From NCBI GenBank assembly GCA_030696845.1, contig JAUYRJ010000007.1, positions 1-48,538 of the forward strand: 48,538 nt of DNA. The letters are read 5' to 3'. Below the pieces are notes generated by a model. That model did not search any database. It was given only the letters and a program-made list of their open reading frames with translations, and was not told where the DNA came from. This stretch comes from Polynucleobacter sp. (GTDB lineage: Bacteria > Pseudomonadota > Gammaproteobacteria > Burkholderiales > Burkholderiaceae). Positions 29,004-37,656 of the stretch are shown here, piece by piece. The position numbers and the translations under genes are program-made. The first letter of the stretch is position 1; every line of letters starts with the position of its first letter.

Positions 29004-29447
29004 CTACTTTGGCGCTCCTGGATTAGCGGCGCTCTCAAGCTCTGAAAGTCGATTTCGCAATGCGCGATCCGTGTGAAAACGTTCTGTTTCATCACGAATC
29101 GTAGCCGCCACCCCGGTAGCGCGATGTGCCTCATCAAAGAGCATGGTTACCGTGAAGGCAATCGAGAGGGTTCTACCGTCCTTGTGCAGCGCGGGCACTT
29201 TTAAGAGCTGCGTTCCATAGCGGGTTGTGCCCGTTTCCATCGATTTTTCATAGCCCTCCCAATGCCGATGTCGAAAGCGCTCAGGCGTAATGAGATCCAA
29301 ACGCTTGCCTAGGGCCTCCGCCTCGGTATATCCGAATATACGCTCTGCCGCCTTATTCCATAGCACGATATCCCCTTGCGCATCCGAGACAATCACTGCA
29401 TCACCCATGCCATGGACCAACTGCTTGTAATCGATTGCATCCTTCAT
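29004..29447 (-). CDS. Single-domain PAS protein inside the oxalate module
   Basis: This 147-residue soluble protein is almost entirely one PAS domain (residues about 5-122), followed by a short helical tail (DRALRNRLSELES). Typical PAS blocks are DAVIVSDAQGDIVLWNKAAERIFGY and the final TGVAATIRDETER. ERFRHRHWEGY (His60, His62) lies where heme PAS domains such as FixL carry the heme histidine, but this stretch is also common in non-heme PAS domains. There is no output domain, so it may act by binding another protein. CAGGAG precedes the ATG, and an intrinsic terminator ends only about 14 bases upstream of the start. Confidence 0.8.
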   Translation of the reverse strand: MKDAIDYKQLVHGMGDAVIVSDAQGDIVLWNKAAERIFGYTEAEALGKRLDLITPERFRHRHWEGYEKSMETGTTRYGTQLLKVPALHKDGRTLSIAFTVTMLFDEAHRATGVAATIRDETERFHTDRALRNRLSELESAANPGAPK

Positions 29448-29461
29448 GCGCTCTCCTGAAT

Positions 29462-29488
29462 AAAAAAGGCACTCACAAGGAGCGCCTT
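29462..29488 (-). terminator. Intrinsic terminator between frc copy 2 and the PAS gene
   Basis: On the minus strand AAGGCGCTC and GAGTGCCTT form a nine-pair stem with one G-U pair and a five-base loop, followed directly by TTTTTT. This is a textbook terminator for the oxc-frc message. It lies about 15 bases before the PAS start codon, so PAS expression needs read-through or antitermination. Confidence 0.8.
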
Positions 29489-29513
29489 AAAGGGTCAAAC
29501 TAAATTATTGTTA

Positions 29514-30764
29514 TTAAACTGCTTTTGCCGCATGCAACTTGGCAATATCATCTTTTCCGTAGCCAAGGTCAGCCAACACTTCATCAGTGTGCTCACCTAA
29601 AACTGGGGATGGCTTCACTTCGACCTTCAAGTCCGAGAACTTAATTGGGCTACCAATTGTCAAGTACTTACCGCGCACTTTGTGGTCGACTTCAACAATC
29701 GAACCGCTCGCACGTAAGTCAGGAGACTCAGCCAGTTCCTTCATCGAGAGTACTGGAGCGCAAGGAATATCAAACTTACGCAAGATATCGACTGCTTCGT
29801 ACTTGGTCTTGTCTTTGAGCCAATCTTCAATGGTTGCGAAGATGTCAAAAATCTTGTCTTGACGCGCTTGTGCAGTCATGTAAGCAGGGTCGGTTGCCCA
29901 CTCTGGACGACCTAAAGCCTTGGTAATTGGCTCCCAAGCGTGACCTTGGATGGTGAAGTAAATGTAAGCGTTTGGATCGGTTTCCCAACCTTTACACTTC
30001 AAAACCCAGCCTGGCTGACCGCCGCCACCGGCATTGCCGCCGCGGGGCACAACATCCGAGAATGTGCCATGGGGATACTGTGGGTACTCTTCCAAGTAAC
30101 CAACGCGATCCAAACGTTGCTGGTCGCGCAATTTAACGCGGCACAAGTTCAATACAGCGTCTTGCATCGAGCAAGCAACCTTCTGACCACGGCCAGTCTT
30201 CTCGCGGTGCATCAGCGCTGTCAAAATACCAATCGCCAAGTGCATACCGGTATTGCTATCGCCCAAAGCGGCAGCAGATACGGTAGGAGGACCATCCCAG
30301 AAACCAGTTGTGGAAGCGGCACCGCCAGCACACTGAGCCACGTTCTCATACACTTTTAAATCTTCGTATGAGTGGCCATCGCTAAAGCCTTTTACCGATG
30401 CCATGATCATGCGTGGGTTGAGTTCCATGATGCGTTCCCATGAGAAACCCATGCGATCCAAAGCGCCTGGACCGAAGTTCTCAACCATGACGTCGGAAAC
30501 CTTAATCAACTTCTCCAATACTTCTTTGCCTTCTGCGGTCTTAGTATCCAATGTCAACGAACGCTTGTTGCCGTTGAGCATGGTGAAATATAAAGCGTCT
30601 GCATCAGGAATATCGCGCAACTGACTACGGGTTACATCGCCAGAACCAGGACGTTCTACTTTGATCACGTCCGCGCCGTACCATGCCAACAACTGGGTAC
30701 ATGCAGGGCCTGCTTGTACGTGTGTGAAATCGATGATGCGGATTCCGTCTAATGGCTTGCTCAT
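29514..30764 (-). CDS. frc: Formyl-CoA:oxalate CoA-transferase, copy 2 (with oxc)
   Basis: This 416-residue class III CoA-transferase has catalytic Asp169 ([14 protein letters not shown]), Gln17 (FTHVQAGP) and the glycine loop [11 protein letters not shown], as in the characterised Oxalobacter enzyme. It lies 42 bases after oxc with a strong Shine-Dalgarno sequence (AAGGAG), so oxc and this gene form the core oxalate operon: CoA is transferred from formyl-CoA to oxalate, oxalyl-CoA is decarboxylated by Oxc, and formyl-CoA is recycled. It is followed by a clear terminator. Confidence 0.94.
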   Translation of the reverse strand: MSKPLDGIRIIDFTHVQAGPACTQLLAWYGADVIKVERPGSGDVTRSQLRDIPDADALYFTMLNGNKRSLTLDTKTAEGKEVLEKLIKVSDVMVENFGPGALDRMGFSWERIMELNPRMIMASVKGFSDGHSYEDLKVYENVAQCAGGAASTTGFWDGPPTVSAAALGDSNTGMHLAIGILTALMHREKTGRGQKVACSMQDAVLNLCRVKLRDQQRLDRVGYLEEYPQYPHGTFSDVVPRGGNAGGGGQPGWVLKCKGWETDPNAYIYFTIQGHAWEPITKALGRPEWATDPAYMTAQARQDKIFDIFATIEDWLKDKTKYEAVDILRKFDIPCAPVLSMKELAESPDLRASGSIVEVDHKVRGKYLTIGSPIKFSDLKVEVKPSPVLGEHTDEVLADLGYGKDDIAKLHAAKAV

Positions 30765-30806
30765 ATTAAATCTCCTTAGGGTTGCTTACTACTTAACTCT
30801 ACAAAA

Positions 30807-32516
30807 TTACTTCTTTGTCGCAGTACTTGCTGGGTTGAGATTCGTCAGGCGACCACTTTCGGTACCTGCTGTTTCGTCAATGACAGCATTGATTAGTGCT
30901 GGCTTGCCTGCGGCTATTGCCTCAGTCAACGCCTTCTCTAATTCCTGTGGGGTGGTGACGTTGTAACCGATTCCACCAAACGCTTCCATCATCTTGTCAT
31001 AGCGAGCGTTTTTCACGAATACGGTAGGAGCAACATCAGCACCACCGGTTGGGTTTACGTCAGTACCGCGGTAAACACCATTGTTATTGAAAATCACGGT
31101 GGTGATTGGCAGGTTGTAACGGCAAATGGTTTCGAGTTCCATACCGCTAAAACCAAACGCGCTATCGCCCTCAACTGCGACAACTGGCAAGCCGCTGGTT
31201 ACTGCTGCACCAATGGAATAACCCATACCAATACCCATAATGCCCCATGTACCCGAGTCAAAACGCTTGCGTGGTTTGTACATATCCACGATGGAGCGGC
31301 AATAGTCGAGTGTATTTGCGCCTTCGTTAACCAGGTTAACGTCTGGGTTTTTCTTGATGACATCACGAATCACACGCAAGGCGCCATGGAAGTTCATTGG
31401 CGATGCTTCTTTGGCAAGTGTTTCTGCCATCTTCGCCATGTTCTTATCTTTCTTCTCATTGATGGCGCCAATCCACTCTGCGCTTGGCTTAGGTACCGAT
31501 GCGATACCTTTCAAGAGTTCGCCTACGCATGAACCAATATCACCAATCAATGGAGCGTCGATTTGAACGTTGCTATCGACTTCGTTTGCCTGAATATCGA
31601 TTTGAATAAATTGCTTACGCTCTTTACCCCATGTCTTACCTTTACCGTGGGCAAGCAACCAGTTCAAGCGGGCGCCGACCAAGAGCACTGCGTCGGCTTC
31701 AGCCAATACAAAAGAACGTGCCGCAGCAGCGGACTGTGGGTGATTGTCTGGCAACAAGCCTTTAGCCATCGACATTGGCAAGTAAGGAATGCCGGATTTT
31801 TCGATCAGCGCACGAATGTCCGCGTCGGCTTGAGCATAGGCAGCGCCTTTACCCAAGAGAATTAAGGGACGCTTAGCGCCTTTGAGTACGTTGAGCGCGC
31901 GCTCAACTGCATCAGCAGCTGGAATCTGGCGTGGAACAGGGTCGATGACTTTGAAAATCGACTTCTTGGCTTCTGCTACTGACAGAGTCTGGGAGAGCAG
32001 TTGTGCTGGTAGATCCAAATACACACCGCCTGGACGACCAGAAACGGCTGCGCGAATAGCGCGTGCGATACCAATGCCGATATCTTCAGCATGGTTAATA
32101 CGGTATGCGGCTTTAGCGTATGGCTTAGCTGCGTTGAGCTGATCCATCTCTTCGTAATCACCCTGCTGCAAGTCAACGATCTCGCGCTCACTCGATCCGC
32201 TGATCAGAATCATTGGGAAGCAGTTCACTGTCGCGTTTGCCAAAGCGGTCAAACCATTCAAAAAGCCTGGAGCGGATACGGTCATGCAAATACCTGGCTT
32301 TTGAGTCATGTAACCAGCGATCGCGGCTGCGTTACCGGCATGCTGCTCATGGCGGAAACCGATGAAGCGCATTCCTTCTGCTTGAGCTAAACGGCACAAG
32401 TCCGTAATCGGAATACCTACGAGACCATAAATGGTGTCGATGTCGTTTGCCTTTAAGGCGTCGATAACAAGGTGGAATCCGTCTGTTAATTCTTGGTTTT
32501 GATTTTCGTTTGTCAT
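30807..32516 (-). CDS. oxc: Oxalyl-CoA decarboxylase
   Basis: This 569-residue thiamine-diphosphate enzyme converts oxalyl-CoA to formyl-CoA and CO2. The TPP-activating Glu57 lies in GFRHEQHAG, the position of Glu56 in the Oxalobacter enzyme. The C-terminal TPP/Mg motif is [37 protein letters not shown] (in part) near residue 450. It starts at the ATG at 32516 with only a weak ribosome-binding sequence (AAGAA). It is followed by frc copy 2. Upstream lies a palindrome suited to the neighbouring Crp/Fnr-type regulator. Confidence 0.95.
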   Translation of the reverse strand: MTNENQNQELTDGFHLVIDALKANDIDTIYGLVGIPITDLCRLAQAEGMRFIGFRHEQHAGNAAAIAGYMTQKPGICMTVSAPGFLNGLTALANATVNCFPMILISGSSEREIVDLQQGDYEEMDQLNAAKPYAKAAYRINHAEDIGIGIARAIRAAVSGRPGGVYLDLPAQLLSQTLSVAEAKKSIFKVIDPVPRQIPAADAVERALNVLKGAKRPLILLGKGAAYAQADADIRALIEKSGIPYLPMSMAKGLLPDNHPQSAAAARSFVLAEADAVLLVGARLNWLLAHGKGKTWGKERKQFIQIDIQANEVDSNVQIDAPLIGDIGSCVGELLKGIASVPKPSAEWIGAINEKKDKNMAKMAETLAKEASPMNFHGALRVIRDVIKKNPDVNLVNEGANTLDYCRSIVDMYKPRKRFDSGTWGIMGIGMGYSIGAAVTSGLPVVAVEGDSAFGFSGMELETICRYNLPITTVIFNNNGVYRGTDVNPTGGADVAPTVFVKNARYDKMMEAFGGIGYNVTTPQELEKALTEAIAAGKPALINAVIDETAGTESGRLTNLNPASTATKK

Positions 32517-32648
32517 AAAAGTATTCTTGGTTTGATTGCTTCAGTCCACAGATGCAGAACAAGGCAATTTAGCTAGTGCTATTTGTCTCCGATTAAAAGT
32601 ACTCCTAAAACAAAGTGAAAAATACAAACTCCGTTTAGGTTGGTATGC

Positions 32649-32690
32649 ATCTTAGGCTTGGGGGTACAGATCATCATTGACTTGCGTCAA
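32649..32690 (-). promoter_or_regulatory. Candidate oxc promoter with FNR-type operator
   Basis: TTGAC-TTGC-GTCAA (32677-32690) is a perfect 5+5 palindrome with the half-site spacing of FNR-type regulators. On the minus strand TAAGAT (32654-32649) lies where a -10 element would be if the operator is centred at -41.5, putting the start at about 32642 and a leader of about 126 bases before oxc. This is the class II activator layout. It is a pattern match, not proven. Confidence 0.55.
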
Positions 32691-32705
32691 TTTCCCCTAA
32701 AAACC

Positions 32706-32752
32706 AATAAAAACCGAGGGTTAGAGCCTGTCAGGGACAGACTCAAAACCCC
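32706..32752 (-). terminator. Intrinsic terminator after the Crp/Fnr regulator gene
   Basis: On the minus strand GAGTCTGTC and GACAGGCTC form a nine-pair stem with one wobble pair (32724-32744), flanked by a further GGGTT/AACCC pairing, then CGGTTTTT and a second T-run. It lies just after the regulator stop codon and separates its transcript from oxc. Confidence 0.75.
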
Positions 32753-32759
32753 ACAAAAT

Positions 32760-33377
32760 TTAGACAAATAGGTCTTTATGCTTTGTTTTAAGGCGACTTA
32801 AGGTCTCAGGCGATAAATTCAAATAGGCCGCTAGTTCTTTTTTGGGCAAAAGACCAAACAAACTCTCGTATTTACGCAAAAAGCGCTCAACCCGCCCTGG
32901 AGCATCGAGCATATGGAGCGTGATGGTATGCGCCATGATTTCACTCATCAGGCGCATGACCTCAAACTCAAAGCTTTCTTTGAGCGGGGTGTGCTGCTCT
33001 AAAAACTCCGTCCATTTTTTCATTGGCATCCGAGCAACCCTGGCCTTGGTGACACAGGCAATGCTGTAAGGGGCAGATTTTTTCAGTCGCCACGCCGCGT
33101 AACTGGTCTCAATATCTTTTTCAATCGAGAACCGTAGGATCATTTCTTTGGCATCTGAACTGGAGACAATCCGCTTCAAAATGCCGTCCAGCACAAAGTA
33201 CTGCTCCATCTGGTGGTCACCTTGATGCAGCAATATCTCTGATTTTTTTAAGTCCGCAATCTCTAAATGGCGCTCTAGCTCAGACATGCTTTCTGGTCCA
33301 AGGCTTTTTAAAACCACGTTTTGGCTGAGTTGCAAACGAATCAGATTTTTCTCGGGATGTTTTTCTAATACAGTCAT
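32760..33377 (-). CDS. Crp/Fnr family transcription regulator, likely regulator of oxalate genes
   Basis: This 205-residue protein has an N-terminal cyclic-nucleotide-like beta-roll (about residues 20-125), a long dimer helix, and a C-terminal winged helix-turn-helix (LPKKELAAYLNLSPETLSRLK). The recognition helix carries Glu191, Ser194 and Arg195, the E-x-x-S-R pattern by which FNR reads TTGA half-sites. There is no N-terminal cysteine cluster, and the only Cys is Cys108, so it is not an Fe-S oxygen sensor. The cAMP-binding residues of Crp are not evident, so the ligand is unknown. AGGA supports the start. Control of oxc is inferred from position and the matching palindrome. Confidence 0.85.
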   Translation of the reverse strand: MTVLEKHPEKNLIRLQLSQNVVLKSLGPESMSELERHLEIADLKKSEILLHQGDHQMEQYFVLDGILKRIVSSSDAKEMILRFSIEKDIETSYAAWRLKKSAPYSIACVTKARVARMPMKKWTEFLEQHTPLKESFEFEVMRLMSEIMAHTITLHMLDAPGRVERFLRKYESLFGLLPKKELAAYLNLSPETLSRLKTKHKDLFV

Positions 33378-33465
33378 AAATCCTTGTTCCTAAGACTACT
33401 ATTGTAGGCTCTTTAAGTAGAAACCCCGACAATTTGATTAATTAAATAAGGTAATATCAATCCGT

Positions 33466-33650
33466 CGTGGTGCTTTGTTGCAATGCAATAAAGTTAAACG
33501 GGAAACACTATCAAAACGTGTGCTGCCCCCGCAACGGTAAGCAAATGTGTCTGGTTGCAAAAGACACGGAGAACTTGGAAATAGCCACTGTGCGCGTCAA
33601 TCGCATGGGAAGGTCAAGTTTTTGAATTTGCCAGCCCGGATACCGGCCAA
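33466..33650 (+). ncRNA. Cobalamin riboswitch
   Basis: The order of conserved elements matches the B12 riboswitch: GGTGCTTTG at the 5' end, ACGGGAAACA, then GTGCTGCCCCCGCAACGGTAA at 33524-33540 region, the B12 box AGCCACTG near 33583-33590, GGGAAGG at 33607-33613, and the closing GCCCGGATACCGGCC (33633-33647). It lies upstream of btuB and would repress the uptake operon when adenosylcobalamin is plentiful. Confidence 0.93.
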
Positions 33651-33815
33651 GACAGGTGGAATTTTGCGGACGGGGATCCTTCGCGCGCCAGTAGAAGCGT
33701 TTGCGTGGATCCCATGCGCCGCACATATTGACGTTCTGGAAGCTCGCCCAATGAATTCTGTTCGACTCGGCTAACGGGGAAGTTGGCTTGGTCATTCGAC
33801 GGCAGAAGGTTCATC
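33651..33815 (+). promoter_or_regulatory. Riboswitch expression platform ahead of btuB
   Basis: This stretch holds no gene. It contains GGGATCC/GGATCCC arms (33673-33679 and 33707-33713), with CTTC/GAAG inside, that can pair, and the ribosome-binding site AGAAGG at 33804-33809. No T-run follows the hairpin, so control of translation is more likely than transcription termination. Confidence 0.5.
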
Positions 33816-35750
33816 ATGAAACAGCAGTTCAGCATCAGACAGTGCGCATCCGCACTGAGTCTTACTCTTTTAACAACAGCAACCCCTTGGCAATTCGCGC
33901 TTGCGCAAACGCCCAAGGTATCGGTTTCTAATACGGCCGACCCACTCAATCCAATCATTGTCACCGCTACACGTACACCAACCAAAGCAAGCGATGTATT
34001 AGCGGACAACATCTACATTGGCCCTGAAGAAATTGCGCAAGCAGGACAAACTAGTCTCGTGGAGTTATTACAACGGCAACGGGGTGTTGAGATTACTGGT
34101 GCTACAGGTAGCGGCGGCAGTGGCACAAGTGTTTTTTTAAGAGGGACAAGCAATCAACAAACTTTGCTCCTAATTGATGGTGTACGCGTTGAGGCTGGTT
34201 TTTTAGGTGGCCCCTCATGGTCTGCCATTCCTTTAGCAATCATTGATCACATTGAAATTATTTTTGGTCCGCAAAGCAGCTTGTATGGCTCAGACGCTAT
34301 TGGTGGAGTTATTCAAATCTTTACAAAAACAGGTGACGGGCCATTTCAAGCAACCGCATCATCAGGCTATGGAACCTACGGAACCACTATTAGTGAAGCT
34401 GGTATTTTTGGCAGGGGTGGAAAAGATAATCAAGTGAAGTACTCTATCAGCGCCACTCAAGAGGTTTCGTCAGGATTTAACCTGATCGCCAACAATATGC
34501 CGTTTCGCTCGGGCTATAACACTAGTCAAAATATGGGGTACACAAAAGATGGCGGCACTGGAAAGATTAGTTATGAATTTAGTAAAAACCAAGAGCTTGG
34601 GGTGCAATTTTTTGCTAGTCGATTAAAGTCACAGGCCTCAGCAAATCAAACCAGCCTTGCAGAGTCAATTGGTAGCGTTAGTAGTTTTTCAGTTTTCTCT
34701 AAGAATCAGATCACGGACATTTGGAAAAGTTATCTACAAGCCTCTCAGTCATATGACTCTGGTCAAAACCTCTACTACAACTCCTTGTATAACACCAAGC
34801 AAAATATTTATACATGGCAAAACGACATTCAAATTGGGCAAGATGTACTTCAGCTATTGGCTGAACGAAGAACGCAAAATGTTTACTCCGATGCGGTAAA
34901 TTTCAATACCTCCTATCAACAGGAGCAGTTTTCGCAAACTCGAAATACCAACTCTCTCGCAGGTCTATATCAACTAAATCGAGGACCTCATTTAGCCAAT
35001 CTGTCATTTAGAAATGACAACATTACGGGATACGGATCTCAAAATACAGGGGGAATTTCTTATGGGTACTTCTTCACAAAACAGCTCAGGATGAATGTGA
35101 ATTACGGAACCGGCTTTCGAGCTCCAACATTCAACGATCTTTACTATCCAGGCTACGGCAACGCTAATATTCAAGCGGAAAAAAGTAAAAATACCGAAGC
35201 CGGCATTCACTATGAGTCCCGCACATACGACGCCCGGCTGGTTGCTTACAGCAATACGATTACGAATTTAATTCAATCGTCCGGCAGCATTACAACACAA
35301 TGCGCCCCAGGGAGCTACGGCTTTTCTGGATGCGCAACCAATGTTGGCGCTGCAAAAATAACAGGGCTATCGATTGGTGGCGCTCTAAGAACAGGCAATT
35401 TCAGTTTTAGGGGTTCCTTCGATCAGCAAAATCCGGTGAATGAAACTTCAGGTGAAGTTTTGGCTAAGCGAGCCAAACAATTTGGTAATGCCGGCATTGA
35501 ATATCAAAAAGGATTAATTAAGGCTGGGGCTGAAGGGAATTTTGTGGGTAGGCGCTATGACAGCTATCCCGCCAATGCACCAATGGGTGGATATGCACTC
35601 TTCAATCTCTACGGTGATTATCAGCTAATGCGAGATTTATCTTTATTCGCTCGCTGGAATAACGTCTTCAACAAAGATTATCAATTAAGCTATGGCTACA
35701 ACACGCCCGGATCGAATGTCTTTGTTGGCCTTCGTTACGCCATGAAATAA
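33816..35750 (+). CDS. btuB: TonB-dependent vitamin B12 receptor
   Basis: This 644-residue outer-membrane receptor imports cobalamin with energy from TonB. It has a signal peptide (about residues 1-31, ending in FALAQ), a TonB box-like IIVTATRTPTKASDV, a plug domain with LLQRQRGVEI, VFLRGTSNQQTLLLIDGVR and IEIIFGPQSSLYGSDAIGG, then a 22-strand type barrel. The barrel ends in a terminal aromatic-rich strand VFVGLRYAMK. The ATG at 33816 follows AGAAGG; a TTG at 33783 opens the same frame but lacks a signal-like start. The barrel is more AT-rich than its neighbours. The riboswitch and btuFCD identify the substrate. Confidence 0.9.
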   Translation: MKQQFSIRQCASALSLTLLTTATPWQFALAQTPKVSVSNTADPLNPIIVTATRTPTKASDVLADNIYIGPEEIAQAGQTSLVELLQRQRGVEITGATGSGGSGTSVFLRGTSNQQTLLLIDGVRVEAGFLGGPSWSAIPLAIIDHIEIIFGPQSSLYGSDAIGGVIQIFTKTGDGPFQATASSGYGTYGTTISEAGIFGRGGKDNQVKYSISATQEVSSGFNLIANNMPFRSGYNTSQNMGYTKDGGTGKISYEFSKNQELGVQFFASRLKSQASANQTSLAESIGSVSSFSVFSKNQITDIWKSYLQASQSYDSGQNLYYNSLYNTKQNIYTWQNDIQIGQDVLQLLAERRTQNVYSDAVNFNTSYQQEQFSQTRNTNSLAGLYQLNRGPHLANLSFRNDNITGYGSQNTGGISYGYFFTKQLRMNVNYGTGFRAPTFNDLYYPGYGNANIQAEKSKNTEAGIHYESRTYDARLVAYSNTITNLIQSSGSITTQCAPGSYGFSGCATNVGAAKITGLSIGGALRTGNFSFRGSFDQQNPVNETSGEVLAKRAKQFGNAGIEYQKGLIKAGAEGNFVGRRYDSYPANAPMGGYALFNLYGDYQLMRDLSLFARWNNVFNKDYQLSYGYNTPGSNVFVGLRYAMK

Positions 35751-35759
35751 ACCCCGTAT

Positions 35760-36662
35760 ATGAATCGCACACAACTACCAAAAAATAAGCGCCTCAAAAT
35801 CGCTTCAATGCTGTGTATTGTTGTGTACTTTTCTGTATTCAGTATCGAGGCGTTTGCAAGCATCTTAGTCAAAGACGATCGCGGTGTTGAGCTTCGTTTA
35901 AATGCGCCCGCGCAGCGCGTCATTAGTATGCTGCCCTCCCTCACTGAGTCGGTTTGCGCTCTAGGCAAGTGTTCTGTCTTGGTTGGGGTGGACCGCTTTT
36001 CAAATTGGCCTAAAGCCCTTGATCGCCTGCCTCGCCTTGGCGGCATTGCCGATGCCAATCTCGAAGGGATTGTTCGGCTTAAACCCGATCTGGTCTTATT
36101 AGAAAAGTCTTCGCCCATCATTTTGCGTCTGCAAGCCTTAGGTATTCCAGTAATGGCATTTGATGTGCAATCGATAGCCGATGTACAGCGCTCCTTGCGG
36201 AAACTGGATACAGTCTTGGGCTCTACTGAGTCGGGCGCAGTATGGGATCGGATTCAGCTTGACATTGCGCGCGCCAGCCGCAACCTGACGCCATCGCAAA
36301 AAGGCATTCAAGTGTATTTTGAAGTCAATCCCGCGCCCTTTGCGGCCGGTAAGACTTCGTTTATCGGTGAGTTGCTAGAGCGCCTTGGTGTACAAAACAT
36401 CGTTACTGAAAAGATGGGGGCCTTTCCAAAAATCAATCCTGAGTTCGTGGTGCAATCAAAGCCCGCTTTAATCATGACGTCCGAAAGCTCTGCCGCGCAG
36501 TTAGCGCAGCGTCCGGGCTGGAAATCCATTCCAGCAATTAAAGATGGCCGGGTATGTTTATTCAACGCATCGGATGCGGATGTATTGGTGCGCCCCGGTC
36601 CACGGGTTGGCGAGGCAGCCTCTATCATCGGACAATGCATTGCACGCACCATACCAAAGTGA
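35760..36662 (+). CDS. btuF: Periplasmic vitamin B12-binding protein
   Basis: This 300-residue class III binding protein delivers cobalamin from BtuB to BtuCD. An N-terminal signal segment (LKIASMLCIVVYFSVFSIEAFAS) covers residues 12-34. The BtuF/FhuD pattern RVISMLPSLTESVCALG, VGVDRFSNWP, LKPDLVLLE and a conserved GKTSFIGELLERLG follow. The ATG comes nine bases after the btuB stop codon without an obvious ribosome-binding site, so translation may depend on btuB. Confidence 0.88.
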   Translation: MNRTQLPKNKRLKIASMLCIVVYFSVFSIEAFASILVKDDRGVELRLNAPAQRVISMLPSLTESVCALGKCSVLVGVDRFSNWPKALDRLPRLGGIADANLEGIVRLKPDLVLLEKSSPIILRLQALGIPVMAFDVQSIADVQRSLRKLDTVLGSTESGAVWDRIQLDIARASRNLTPSQKGIQVYFEVNPAPFAAGKTSFIGELLERLGVQNIVTEKMGAFPKINPEFVVQSKPALIMTSESSAAQLAQRPGWKSIPAIKDGRVCLFNASDADVLVRPGPRVGEAASIIGQCIARTIPK

Positions 36663-36672
36663 TTACCTAGTC

Positions 36673-37656
36673 ATGCACCCCTCCTTTGCACCCAAAATCA
36701 GTTTGCTATTGGTCATTAGCATTGGCTTATTAGGGATTGGCGCGGCCGTAGGTAGCGGTGGCTTGAGCTGGAATCTCGACTCGGGTGTTTTACAGAACAC
36801 CATCGTGCTCGATATTCGTCTGCCTCGCTCAACTGGGGCATGGCTGGCTGGCGCGCTCTTGGGTCTGGCCGGCGCAATTGCGCAAGGTGTATTTCGTAAC
36901 CCGCTAGCCGATCCGTATTTACTGGGAAGCGCCTCTGGAGCGCTGATGGGTGTAGCGCTGATCTTAGGCTTTGCGCACCTCGCGCCCGACTCTTGGATTG
37001 AGCTGATCGGCCTTAACGGCAGCGCATTTGTGGGGGCGCTTCTGGGAGTGTTGGCAGCGCTCATACTGGCTGGCGGCTATCGCAGCTCGTTGCGACTACT
37101 GCTCTCTGGTGTCGTGATTAGCGTCATTCTAGGAGCGGGGAATGCGCTCTTCACCTTTGTGCGCCCCGATCTCTATCAGCGCTTGCAGGCCTTTATGCTA
37201 GGCAACACCAGTCTTTTGGACTGGCAAGGCGTTTACATCCTGCTTCTGGTTTGGTTTATTTGTATTGCGCTCACCTTATTAATGAGTGCAGCGCTTGATG
37301 CTTTAAGTCTGGGCGAGAACACCGCCAAAACCGTTGGCCTGCCGATTGACCAAATGCGCCTCGGACTAATTGGTATTCTGGCCATTGCTACGGGCTGCGC
37401 TGTCGCGCAAACCGGCTTAATCGCCTTTGTTGGTTTGGCTGCGCCACACTTGGTTCGGCGACTTGCCAATGGCCATCAGCGGATGCATTTAATCCTATCC
37501 AGCCTTGCCGGCGGCATTTTGCTACTGTCATCTGATCTGCTTGCGCGTAGTGCACTCGCACCCCTGGAACTGCCCGTCGGCATCATTACCGCTGTCGTTG
37601 GCGGCATTTACCTACTGGTGCTACTGCGCCGTCAGTCAGTGGGGGCTAGCGGATGA
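36673..37656 (+). CDS. btuC: Vitamin B12 ABC transporter permease
   Basis: This 327-residue FecCD/BtuC-type permease has about ten membrane segments. LPRSTGAWLAGALLGLAGA, FRNPLADPYLLGSASGALMG and FVGLAAPHLVRRLANGHQR are family blocks, the last being near the cytoplasmic loop that docks on the ATPase. I start at the ATG at 36673, ten bases after btuF. The frame extends upstream through btuF, but that extension has no family sequence. It overlaps btuD by four bases. Confidence 0.92.
   Translation: MHPSFAPKISLLLVISIGLLGIGAAVGSGGLSWNLDSGVLQNTIVLDIRLPRSTGAWLAGALLGLAGAIAQGVFRNPLADPYLLGSASGALMGVALILGFAHLAPDSWIELIGLNGSAFVGALLGVLAALILAGGYRSSLRLLLSGVVISVILGAGNALFTFVRPDLYQRLQAFMLGNTSLLDWQGVYILLLVWFICIALTLLMSAALDALSLGENTAKTVGLPIDQMRLGLIGILAIATGCAVAQTGLIAFVGLAAPHLVRRLANGHQRMHLILSSLAGGILLLSSDLLARSALAPLELPVGIITAVVGGIYLLVLLRRQSVGASG

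Noticed and set aside
33511-33795. Open frames on both strands over the cobalamin riboswitch
   Set aside because: They overlap the conserved riboswitch core and have no recognisable protein sequence.
36544-36672. Longer btuC start inside btuF
   Set aside because: The extension is an out-of-frame reading of btuF; the permease begins naturally at 36673.
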